A stretch of DNA of 8,567 nucleotides, from positions 1-8,567 of the forward strand of contig JAURJO010000089.1 in the NCBI GenBank assembly GCA_030832235.1, in the 5' to 3' direction. The translations under genes and the position numbers were made by a program. Positions 1 through 6,594 of the stretch are shown here, piece by piece; position 1 is the stretch's first letter, and each line of letters begins with the position of its first letter. Below the pieces are notes generated by a model. The model was not told the DNA's origin. It was given only the letters and a program-made list of their open reading frames with translations, and did no database searches. This DNA is from Verrucomicrobiota bacterium (GTDB lineage: Bacteria; Verrucomicrobiota; Verrucomicrobiia; Opitutales; Opitutaceae).

Positions 1-2833
1 GGATTGTGAAGTTGCGTTGCGCGGCGAGCGGCAGCGCGGCCAGCAGCGCCGCGGTGTCCGCCGTCTCGATCTCGTGCACCAGCGGGGCCGCCAGCAGGCT
101 GGAAAGCGGGATCGCGCCATGGCCTTCCGCGGCGGGTACCTGCACTTGGGTGAGTTCATCGTCGTCGTCGCGCCGCTCGCGGGCGTAACGGATCCGGATC
201 GGGTAACGCAGCGCGCCTTCCACCGAATAGGCCACGGCCATGCCGCCGAGGGACGACTCCACCGCTGTCATCACCTGCTCTTTGGAGAGCCCGAAGCGCG
301 CGAGGCGGGCGGGATCGAGGCGGATTTCCGCGTAAGGTTTTCCGCCCTCGCGCTGCATCTGGACGTCCGTCGCTCCCGGGGTGCCGACGATCACTCTCTC
401 GGCGGCCTCGGCGAAGCGCTCCAGCGCGTCGTTGTCGTCGCCGAGCACCTGCAGGGCGATGAGGCTGCGGATACCGGTCGAGAGCATCACCACGCGGGTC
501 TCGATCGGCTGCAGCCAACTCGGCGCCACGCCGGGAATGTCCGACACCGCCGCCAGCGCCGCCCGCACCTCGGCCAGCGTGCGCGGCCGGCGCTCCACGC
601 TGCCGTCGTCCCGCGGGAAATCATGCAGGGGCCAATCCGCGTACGGCTTCAATTGCACGACCGTCTCGATCATCCCGATCGGCGCCGGATCGAGGGCCGT
701 CTCGGCGCGGCCCATCTTGCCAAGGACCGACGCTACCTCGGGGACCGACTCGATCAGGCGGTTCTGCGTGGTCATCACGCGTTGGGTTTCCGCGAGCCCG
801 GCTCCGGCCGGCAGCGACGGCATGAAGAGCAACGCGCCTTCGTCGAGCGGAGGCAGGAAACTGGAACCCACGCCGGGAAAGGCCCGGGTCATCGTGTGAT
901 CGAGGCGGGTCAGCGCGAGATCGGCGCCGGCGGCGGCGAACACCGCGCGCAACGGCTCGCGCAGCACCGGCCAACCGAGACCCAGCAGGTAGCCGCCGGC
1001 CGCGAGCGTCACGATCGCGACGGTGAACAGCACGCGGTGGCGCAGGATGCGCACGTACGCCCACTCGTAGGCGAAGTGGATCGCGCGGCTGGCCGGATTC
1101 TCCTCGTAGTTCGCGACGTTCTCGCGGCCGAGCCGCCAAACCGTGGAGGAAACCAGCGCAGCGAACAGGGGGGCGAACAACCACCCGGGCACAGTCAGAA
1201 CCTCACGGCCGTAGTTGAGCGGCAGCGACCAGCCGTCGCGGATGAACCACCCGAACGCTACCCCGCCCGCGAGACCCGCCGCCGCCAACAGGACGGTGCG
1301 CCTCATCTGCCACGGAGGCAGCAGCAGCCGGCACAGTACCGGCACCACGAACACCCCACTCACCACCGCGCCGCTGATCGCCAGCGTCTTGGTCAGCGCG
1401 AGCGGAGCGAACAATCGTCCCGCCTGGTCCTGCAGCGCGAAAACGGGGAGAAAGCCGATCACGGTCGTCGCCGCCGAGGTGAACAGCGGCCGCGCGACCT
1501 CCCGCGCGGCCGTGACCACCGTTTCCGTCACCTCCGGGTCGAACGGAGAGGCCGGCGCCGCCCGTCCTTCCCGCCGGCACTTCTCGCGCAGGTCGACGAG
1601 GTGCTGGGTGATGTTCTCGGTCATGATGATCCCGAAATCGACCATCACGCCGACCGCGATCGCGATGCCCGCGAGGCTCATGATGTTGGCGCTCACGCCG
1701 CACGCCCACATCGCCAGGAACGTGAACAGCATGCCGAGCGGCAGGCTCACGGCCACCGCCAGGCTCGCGCGGAAGTGGAGGAGAAACGCGACCACGACGA
1801 TCACCGTCGTCACCACCGCCTCCCTTAGGGTCGAGGAAAGGGTCTCCGTCGTCTCCAGGATGAGCCGCGACCGGTCGTAAAACGGGATCACCGCCAATTG
1901 CTCCGCCGCGAGGGCGGGTCCGAGTTCGAGGAGGCGGCGCTTCACCGCGTTGATCACGGTGCGCGGGTCCTCGCGCACGCGGAGGCCGATGATCGCCCCG
2001 ACCTGCTCCTGCGACGCGTCGGCGAGCAGGCCTTGCCGGAACTGGCCTCCCACGCCCACCCGCGCGAGCTCGCCCAGCCGCACGCCCGCGCCTTTTGTCC
2101 GGTCCCCGCGGATCACGATGTTCTCCACGTCGGTCACCGAGCGGGTGAAGCCCGTGGCGCGGATCATGGTCTCCACCCCCGCGCGCTCGACGCTCATCGC
2201 GCCGGTGTCGCGCCCCGCGCGCTGCACCGCCATCATGAGCATGTCGAGCGTCAGGCCCTGCTCCTCGATCCGCACCGGATCGACATCGATCTGGTACTCG
2301 CGCACGACCCCGCCGGCGGGCGCGACCTCCGCGACCCCGGGAACGGCGCGCAGCGCCGGGGTCACCAGCTGATCGAGGATACGGCGGCGCGTCTCCGTGT
2401 CGCGCGGGCCCTGCAGCGTGAACGCGAACACCTGCCCCATCGCCGTCGCGTCCGGTCCCAGCCGCGGCGTCACGCCCGGCGGCAGCACGCCCTGCAGTTG
2501 CGCAAGCCTTTCGAGCACGCGCGTGCGGCACTCGTACAGGTCCCGCCGCTCCTCGAAGATCACGTACAGGTAGCTCGCGCCGTAGAGCGACATCCCGCGG
2601 ACCGTCCGTACGCCGGACAGCCCCTGCAGCTCGCGCGTGAGCCGCGACGTCACCTGCAGGTCCATGTCCTGCGGGCTCTGGCCGGGCCACTCGGCCCAGA
2701 CGATGACCTGGTTGTCGCTCAGGTCCGGGATCGCGTCGACCGGCACGTGCCGCCAGGCCCACAGCCCCGCGATCGCCAGCCCGAGCGTGGCGGCGAGCGT
2801 TAGCAGTGGATTACGGATGGCGGCAGCGATCAC
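1..2833 (-). CDS. cusA: CusA-type heavy-metal RND efflux pump, 3'-truncated by window edge
   Basis: Inner-membrane proton-driven RND pump of the heavy-metal efflux (HME) family. It moves metal ions from periplasm or cytoplasm into the tripartite channel. The reading frame stays open from a GTG at 2833 to the left edge, giving 944 codons. The N-terminus has the family pattern IRNPLLTLAATLGLAIAGLW (TM1) followed by PVDAIPDLSDNQVIV near residues 31-45. Around residues 388-407 is AGIAIAVGVMVDFGIIMTEN, the TM4 motif with the proton-relay Asp, closest to the monovalent-metal (CusA/SilA) class. Met671 (LLFMPS), Met721 (APIGMIET) and Met783 (VVMLSTGI) align with CusA Met573, Met623 and Met672, the three-Met Cu(I)/Ag(I) site. 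An insertion of about 60-100 residues, with extra hydrophobic stretches, lies near 511-660. By alignment about 215 C-terminal residues (TM8-12) are missing. GTG was chosen because no upstream ATG fits and it gives the family N-terminus; no strong RBS is visible. It is the last visible gene of the operon. Confidence 0.95.
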   Translation of the reverse strand, partial: MIAAAIRNPLLTLAATLGLAIAGLWAWRHVPVDAIPDLSDNQVIVWAEWPGQSPQDMDLQVTSRLTRELQGLSGVRTVRGMSLYGASYLYVIFEERRDLYECRTRVLERLAQLQGVLPPGVTPRLGPDATAMGQVFAFTLQGPRDTETRRRILDQLVTPALRAVPGVAEVAPAGGVVREYQIDVDPVRIEEQGLTLDMLMMAVQRAGRDTGAMSVERAGVETMIRATGFTRSVTDVENIVIRGDRTKGAGVRLGELARVGVGGQFRQGLLADASQEQVGAIIGLRVREDPRTVINAVKRRLLELGPALAAEQLAVIPFYDRSRLILETTETLSSTLREAVVTTVIVVVAFLLHFRASLAVAVSLPLGMLFTFLAMWACGVSANIMSLAGIAIAVGVMVDFGIIMTENITQHLVDLREKCRREGRAAPASPFDPEVTETVVTAAREVARPLFTSAATTVIGFLPVFALQDQAGRLFAPLALTKTLAISGAVVSGVFVVPVLCRLLLPPWQMRRTVLLAAAGLAGGVAFGWFIRDGWSLPLNYGREVLTVPGWLFAPLFAALVSSTVWRLGRENVANYEENPASRAIHFAYEWAYVRILRHRVLFTVAIVTLAAGGYLLGLGWPVLREPLRAVFAAAGADLALTRLDHTMTRAFPGVGSSFLPPLDEGALLFMPSLPAGAGLAETQRVMTTQNRLIESVPEVASVLGKMGRAETALDPAPIGMIETVVQLKPYADWPLHDFPRDDGSVERRPRTLAEVRAALAAVSDIPGVAPSWLQPIETRVVMLSTGIRSLIALQVLGDDNDALERFAEAAERVIVGTPGATDVQMQREGGKPYAEIRLDPARLARFGLSKEQVMTAVESSLGGMAVAYSVEGALRYPIRIRYARERRDDDDELTQVQVPAAEGHGAIPLSSLLAAPLVHEIETADTAALLAALPLAAQRNFTI

Positions 2834-2896
2834 GGGAATAAAGGGATTCGTTTTCCGGCGGTGGGATGCACCCGCGAAGAGTCCGCCGTTTGCGGC

Positions 2897-4213
2897 CTAG
2901 TGGCGGTGGACCGGCGCGGCGGCGCCGCGCGGGAAGAGCAGGCTGGGCGTTCCGGCCAACTGGGCCTGGCTGTCGATGAGGAAGGCTCCCTGCGCCGCGA
3001 CCTCGTCGCCCGGCTGCAGGCCGGCGCGCACGATGAAGACGTCGTTGCCGGCCTGATCCTCGAGACGCGGCCCCAGGGCGAGCGGCGCGAGGGTGAAGGT
3101 CAGGCTGCCGTCGGGCCGTCGCCCCGCGACTTTCCACGCCACATGCCGCACGCCCGTCGAGAGCACGGCCGCCTTCGGCACGAGGGTGAAGCGCGCGGGC
3201 TCGGTCCGGGACGGATCCGCCGCGCGCAGATCGGCGTCGAGCGCCACCGCGATGCGGGCCTCCACGAGACTGCCTGCGAGCAGCAGACCTTCGGGGTCGC
3301 GGAGGTGGAGATGGATTTCGCGGGCCCGGATGGCCGGATCCAGTTCCGGCGCCAGCCACGCGAGCGTGGCCTTGACGCTCGTCAGTTCGCCGCGGTCGTC
3401 GGACGACAGTTTCACCGGCTGGCCGAGGCGCAGCCAATGGGCGCGCGCTTCCGGAACGTGCACCGAGATCATGAAGGAACGCGGCTCGACGAGGCGCAGG
3501 AGTGGAGTGTCGGCCATGACCTCCTGGCCCACGTTGGGGAGCTTCGCGGCGGACATCCCGGCACCTTCCGACGGAAGGATGATCAGGCCGGCGTAGGGGC
3601 TGGTGATCGTGACGGTGTCGACGGGCGCTCCGCCTCCGATGATCGCCGCGCCCACGGCCGGCAGATTCCAGCGCATGAAACGTTCGACGAGCGCGTGGAT
3701 CGTGTGGGCGTCGGCCAATTTCACCGCCGCCGCGAGTTCCGCCTGGGCCGCGAAGACCTCCGGGCTGTAGAGATCGATGACGGGAGCTCCGGCCGCGACG
3801 ATCTCGCCGGCGTGTAGCGCGGCGGGATGGCGTTTCACGATGCGGCCGGCCACGCGGGGGGTGACGACCTGCAGGGTGCGCTCGTCGTAGCGCACCGCGC
3901 CATACGCGCGCACGGTGGCCGTGGCGGGTCCCTCGGTCGCCTTTGCGAGCTCGATCCCCATGCGCCGCTGCTGTTCCGCGGTCAGTTCGCCGGCGGTGAC
4001 CTTGGTCATCCGCATGCCGCACACCGGGCAATCGCCGGGGCGTGTGCCGATGAAGTCCATCATCGGGCAGGCATAACGTTCGCCGGTCTGGCTGGGCGCG
4101 GCGGCGGTTTCCGGCCTCACCGGCGTGAACAAGGTTTCCTCCGGCAGCAGCAGGAGCACCGCGGCTCCCGTCGTGAGGCCGGCCAGCGCGGTCATCCAAC
4201 CCTTCCAGATCAT
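2897..4213 (-). CDS. cusB: CusB-type periplasmic adaptor (membrane fusion protein) with N-terminal heavy-metal-binding domain
   Basis: A 438-aa adaptor that links the RND pump to the outer-membrane channel and, in CusB homologues, passes metal to the pump. Residues 8-24 are a hydrophobic signal/anchor. Residues 47-69 form a heavy-metal-binding domain of the YHS-like HMBD type (YACPMM, then CPVCGMRM), with Cys49, Met51, Met52, Cys62, Cys65, Met67 and Met69 as candidate ligands. The lipoyl/barrel-sandwich part follows: VAGRIVKRH, then LYSPEVFAAQAELAAA, typical of CusB. After it come beta-barrel and membrane-proximal segments (VPKAAVLSTGVRHVAWKV; GLQPGDEVAAQGAFLIDS). The protein ends PVHRH. The start ATG has a good Shine-Dalgarno GGAGG six bases upstream and overlaps the stop of the preceding gene as ATGA. 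It is followed by 63 nt before cusA. The family assignment is secure. Metal specificity is inferred from the domain and the pump. Confidence 0.95.
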   Translation of the reverse strand: MIWKGWMTALAGLTTGAAVLLLLPEETLFTPVRPETAAAPSQTGERYACPMMDFIGTRPGDCPVCGMRMTKVTAGELTAEQQRRMGIELAKATEGPATATVRAYGAVRYDERTLQVVTPRVAGRIVKRHPAALHAGEIVAAGAPVIDLYSPEVFAAQAELAAAVKLADAHTIHALVERFMRWNLPAVGAAIIGGGAPVDTVTITSPYAGLIILPSEGAGMSAAKLPNVGQEVMADTPLLRLVEPRSFMISVHVPEARAHWLRLGQPVKLSSDDRGELTSVKATLAWLAPELDPAIRAREIHLHLRDPEGLLLAGSLVEARIAVALDADLRAADPSRTEPARFTLVPKAAVLSTGVRHVAWKVAGRRPDGSLTFTLAPLALGPRLEDQAGNDVFIVRAGLQPGDEVAAQGAFLIDSQAQLAGTPSLLFPRGAAAPVHRH

Positions 4214-4584
4214 GGCGTGCCTCCGGACTTCATCCGCTCGTTCTTCAGATAGGCGGGTCCGTACTTATCGGGGTCGGCCTTGAACTTCGGCGCGCACATC
4301 CGGCAGCCGAAGCCGATCACCTGGCCCTGATAGACGGCGGTCGGAAGTTTCGGGTCCACCGCCATGCCGCAGATGGCGCAGATCGTGTTGACGGGTTTGG
4401 CGCCGGCTGGAGCCGAGGCGTTTTCATAGGCGACGGGCGGAGCCGCGGCAGGGGCGGGAGCGGCCGCCGGCGGGGTTTCCATCGGGTGGCCGTAGTGGGG
4501 GTCATGACGGGCGGTGCGCATCACCAGCACGGCGGCCGCACCGAGGGCGAAAGTTCCGAGAAAGATGAGCACGTGGCGGATCAT
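4210..4584 (-). CDS. Membrane-anchored YHS/TRASH-like Cys-rich metal-binding protein
   Basis: A 124-aa protein with a single N-terminal membrane segment (residues 4-22, LIFLGTFALGAAAVLVM). A short His/Met-rich stretch HDPHYGHPM (27-35) and a Pro/Ala-rich linker (about 38-62) follow. The C-terminal domain has paired cysteines: CAICGM at 69-74 and GCRMC at 93-97, then FKADPDKYGPAYLKN. This Cys pattern and ending resemble YHS/TRASH metal-binding domains. The domain probably sits in the periplasm, tethered to the inner membrane. Both ends overlap neighbouring genes by ATGA (start with the TolC-type gene, stop with cusB), so it is translationally coupled inside the efflux operon. The natural inference is a metal chaperone feeding CusB, in the place where E. 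coli has CusF, but it is not a CusF homologue by sequence. No strong RBS of its own is visible. The gene is real; its exact function is unknown. Confidence 0.88.
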   Translation of the reverse strand: MIRHVLIFLGTFALGAAAVLVMRTARHDPHYGHPMETPPAAAPAPAAAPPVAYENASAPAGAKPVNTICAICGMAVDPKLPTAVYQGQVIGFGCRMCAPKFKADPDKYGPAYLKNERMKSGGTP

Positions 4585-5837
4585 GGCGGAGAAACGGGGC
4601 GGGTTGCTGAATCGAGGAGTTTTCGGGCCGCCACATGGCGCCAGAGTTCGGCCCGAGCGACGCGCGCCGCGGTCTCGGCCTCGACGATCCGGAGCTGCGT
4701 CTCCGAGGTTCGCTCCAGGATGTCGACCGCGTGCAGCACCGCGGAGTCACCACCCATGCCGGATGGCGCGCCGACGCTGACGGTGCGGCTCAGGATCTCG
4801 TGTTCCGTTTCGAGTCGAGTGCGCGTGTCGGCGGCCAGTTTTCGGGCAACGGTGGCAAGTTGTTCGGCCCGCTCGGCGCGTCCGGTCGCGTTGGTGACGC
4901 GCCGGCGGGCGGTCTCGCCCTCCGCCTGCGCCGCCGCGCGCTCGGCTTCCGCGGCGCGCGATCCGGCGCGCGCGTAACCGCGGCTGCGCCACGGGATTTC
5001 CGAGGAAACCGCCAAGCCGATGGTGTCCTGGGCCGAGGATCCGCCGCCCTCGCGTTCCAAGCGGATGCCCACGGCCGTCATCGGGTTCGCTCCGGCGCGG
5101 GCCATACGGCCGGTCGCCAAAGCTTCGGCGGCACGGGCCTCCGCTAGAGTGACCGCCGGTGAGCCGTCGGCGCGGATCGTGGAGATTTCCGGTGCGGCGA
5201 AGAACGGGAGCGGAGTTTCGGAGGCGAGGGCCAGGTGCATGCGCGCGGCGGCCTCGGCGTCGGCCGCGCCGCGGCGCGTTTCCTCGAGCGCGAGTTCCAA
5301 TGCCGCGATCCGCGACTGCAGCGTCAGGCGATCAGCCAGTTTGACCGTCGCACCCGCGGCCAGTCGCGCGTCGAGGCTGGCCAGGGCGGTGCCGAGGCGG
5401 CTGCGTTGGGTCTCGAGCAGGGTCACCCGGGCGCGCGCACCCTCGGCTTCGGCGAGCGCCATCGCCGCGTCGGCGGCTGTATCGCCGGCGATCATCGCGA
5501 GTTCCGCCTCGGCCATCGAGACCGCCGCGGTGGCGCGTTCGCGGTCCGCGGCGCGTTCGCCCCGGCGCGGGAGCGGCTGGCGGAGGTTGAACTCCCACAT
5601 CGACCGGTCGTCGCCCATCGCGCCGCTGTTCACGCGGGAAGCCATCGCCTCGACCTCCGGATCGGGAAGGCGTCCCGCCGCCCCCGCCCGGGCCTGCGCG
5701 GCGTCGATCCGACGGCGGGCCGACTCGAGCGCGGGAGTCCTTGCCACCGCTGACAAGAGCGGAGCCGGATCCTCCGGGGCGCCCGCGGCGGTGACGGCCG
5801 CCGCGAACGCGAAAAGCAAGGCGCGGCGGACACGCAT
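4581..5837 (-). CDS. TolC/CusC-type outer-membrane efflux channel protein
   Basis: A 418-aa outer-membrane factor of the TolC superfamily that would form the exit duct of the tripartite pump. Residues 1-20 are a signal peptide ending AAGA. There is no lipobox Cys, so unlike E. coli CusC it is not obviously a lipoprotein. The mature part is Ala/Glu/Arg-rich and helical, as expected for the coiled-coil barrel. Two internal repeats are visible: LRQPLPRRGERAADRE near residues 85-100, and SSEIPWRSRGYARAG near 280, each the typical family motif (Q/E-x-P-x-x-x-R-G) before a long helix. The length is on the short side of the family. The ATG lies 11 nt after the stop of the upstream YHS-like gene and has no clear RBS, and its stop overlaps the next ATG. 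The family call is firm; the metal-efflux role comes from the operon. Confidence 0.93.
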   Translation of the reverse strand: MRVRRALLFAFAAAVTAAGAPEDPAPLLSAVARTPALESARRRIDAAQARAGAAGRLPDPEVEAMASRVNSGAMGDDRSMWEFNLRQPLPRRGERAADRERATAAVSMAEAELAMIAGDTAADAAMALAEAEGARARVTLLETQRSRLGTALASLDARLAAGATVKLADRLTLQSRIAALELALEETRRGAADAEAAARMHLALASETPLPFFAAPEISTIRADGSPAVTLAEARAAEALATGRMARAGANPMTAVGIRLEREGGGSSAQDTIGLAVSSEIPWRSRGYARAGSRAAEAERAAAQAEGETARRRVTNATGRAERAEQLATVARKLAADTRTRLETEHEILSRTVSVGAPSGMGGDSAVLHAVDILERTSETQLRIVEAETAARVARAELWRHVAARKLLDSATRPVSPP

Positions 5838-5848
5838 CGGCGCCGGGA

Positions 5849-6178
5849 TTACTTCTTGGCCTTCTTCGCGGCCGCCTCGTCGACCTTCTTCAGGAACTTC
5901 GCGGGGTCGGCCTTGAAGTCGTCGGAGCAGCCCTCACAGCAGAAGAAAACGACGCGGTCGGGTTTGCCCGCGGCGCGGTGGATGTAGCCGGCCGCTTCTC
6001 CCATGCTGCCGAGAGGCTCGTTGGAGACGAGGCAGGTTTTCAGCGGGTAGCTGGCGCGGGCGGCGTTGATGATCTCGGCGTCGGTCTTGGTCGCGGCCGG
6101 TTTATCGGCGGCGAATGCGCGGGTCGCCGTAAGGCCGGCGAGAACAAGGGTGGTGAGGAGGAGGCGGTGGGTGTTCAT
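5849..6178 (-). CDS. Secreted YHS/TRASH-like Cys-rich protein, first gene of the efflux operon
   Basis: A 109-aa protein with a signal peptide (residues 1-23, cleavage likely after AFA) and a small Cys-rich domain. The domain runs YPLKTCLVSNEPLGSMG (44-60), then FFCCEGCSDDFKADPAKFLKK (78-98) and a Lys-rich tail. Cys49, Cys80, Cys81 and Cys84, with Met59 and His67, are candidate soft-metal ligands. The CxxC followed by FKADPAKFL is the YHS/TRASH-like pattern and closely parallels the FKADPDKYG segment of the protein encoded at 4210-4584. The likely role is periplasmic metal binding or delivery to the pump; this is inferred. An in-frame ATG at 6199 would add MEIVTFI. I prefer 6178 because it gives a clean signal peptide and because the upstream ATG overlaps the candidate -10 box. 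No canonical RBS sits directly before either start. Confidence 0.88.
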   Translation of the reverse strand: MNTHRLLLTTLVLAGLTATRAFAADKPAATKTDAEIINAARASYPLKTCLVSNEPLGSMGEAAGYIHRAAGKPDRVVFFCCEGCSDDFKADPAKFLKKVDEAAAKKAKK

Positions 6179-6197
6179 GATGAAGGTTACTATCTCC

Positions 6198-6222
6198 ATT
6201 AACCCCCGGATCCGCGAATCCC
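6198..6222 (-). promoter_or_regulatory. Candidate promoter of the efflux operon
   Basis: On the minus strand GGGATT (6217-6222) is followed by exactly 14 nt and TTAAT (6198-6202), then 19 nt to the ATG at 6178. The same boxes with the same spacing occur on the plus strand before the regulatory operon, together with a shared CGGGG just upstream of TTAAT. The matched pair suggests one sigma factor reads both. It does not match the classical AAC-type ECF -35, so the assignment is inferred from symmetry only. Confidence 0.4.
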
Positions 6223-6239
6223 CCGGATTTTTTTCGCGG
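6212..6239. repeat. Inverted repeat in the divergent promoter region
   Basis: Perfect 7-bp arms CCGCGAA (6212-6218) and TTCGCGG (6233-6239), separated by 14 nt. Each arm touches one of the two GGGATT boxes. It could be an operator for an additional regulator or a chance result of GC-rich promoter sequence. A 9-nt direct repeat CCCCCGGAT (6203-6211 and 6220-6228) overlaps it. Confidence 0.35.
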
Positions 6240-6262
6240 GATTTCGGCGGGCGGGGTTTAAT
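6238..6262 (+). promoter_or_regulatory. Candidate promoter of the sensor/sigma operon
   Basis: GGGATT (6238-6243), 14 nt, TTAAT (6258-6262), then 21 nt to the ATG at 6284. It mirrors the minus-strand element. The shared pattern is GGGATT-N8-CGGGG-N-TTAAT-N-G-N-G-N-TA. ECF sigma operons are commonly autoregulated, which would explain a shared promoter. This is sequence comparison only, with no independent evidence of a transcription start. Confidence 0.4.
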
Positions 6263-6283
6263 AGGGGTAAAGCAACTACTCTC

Positions 6284-6583
6284 ATGCCGGTTTCTTCCGA
6301 TTCCCTTTCCCCGCGTTTGCGGGAGTGGCGCGTGAACGCGCCGCGTGATCCGCAATTTCGCGCCCGGGTGCGTGAGCGCATCGCCGCGCGGTCAGCGGTG
6401 GCGACGTGGCCCGAGTTCGCGCGGCGGCATGCCGTCGCGTTGGGGCTCGTCGTCGTGGTGGCCGTCGCCGGCGGGGCGGCGGGCGGTCGCGGCTGGGCGA
6501 AGTCCCGCGACGCCGCGTTGAGCGCGCGCCTCGCCGAGGAGTACATCGGCGGGCTCGACGCCCGGCTGGTGGCGCGGCGCTGA
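6284..6583 (+). CDS. Small single-pass membrane protein, probable CnrY-like anti-sigma factor
   Basis: A 99-aa protein. Residues 1-48 are cytoplasmic-looking and Arg-rich, with an amphipathic LREWRV (12-17) and DPQFRARVRERI (22-33). Residues 49-68 form one membrane segment (HAVALGLVVVVAVAGGAAGG region). Residues 69-99 would be periplasmic. No named domain is recognisable. The position (first of three genes, before a metal sensor and an ECF sigma factor), the size and the topology match CnrY of Cupriavidus metallidurans, a roughly 95-aa anti-sigma factor whose short N-terminal helices clamp CnrH. A role in holding the sigma factor encoded at 7020-7607 at the membrane is therefore inferred from synteny and topology, not from clear sequence identity. 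The ATG has only a distant purine-rich AGGGG (16 nt upstream). The next gene begins 11 nt after its stop. Confidence 0.8.
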   Translation: MPVSSDSLSPRLREWRVNAPRDPQFRARVRERIAARSAVATWPEFARRHAVALGLVVVVAVAGGAAGGRGWAKSRDAALSARLAEEYIGGLDARLVARR

Positions 6584-6594
6584 GGGATCACCGC

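Noticed and set aside
17..1828. Long open frame of 603 codons on the plus strand
   Set aside because: Arg/His-rich translation without recognisable motifs, antisense to the clear CusA-type pump. It is an artefact of high GC.
1203..2762. 519-codon open frame on the minus strand
   Set aside because: It is an alternate frame of the same stretch as cusA. Its Gly/Arg/Ala-rich product lacks any domain, while the cusA frame gives continuous family similarity.
2811..4199. 462-codon minus-strand frame overlapping cusB
   Set aside because: Alternate-frame shadow with low-complexity Arg/Gly/Pro content; the cusB frame carries all the motifs and an RBS.
5778..5837. Lipoprotein signal on the TolC-type protein, as in CusC
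   Set aside because: The signal region contains no cysteine, so lipidation is not supported.
5849..6355. Longer version of the secreted YHS-like protein starting upstream at 6355
   Set aside because: The extension would run through the divergent promoter region and into the opposite gene, and would bury the signal peptide internally.
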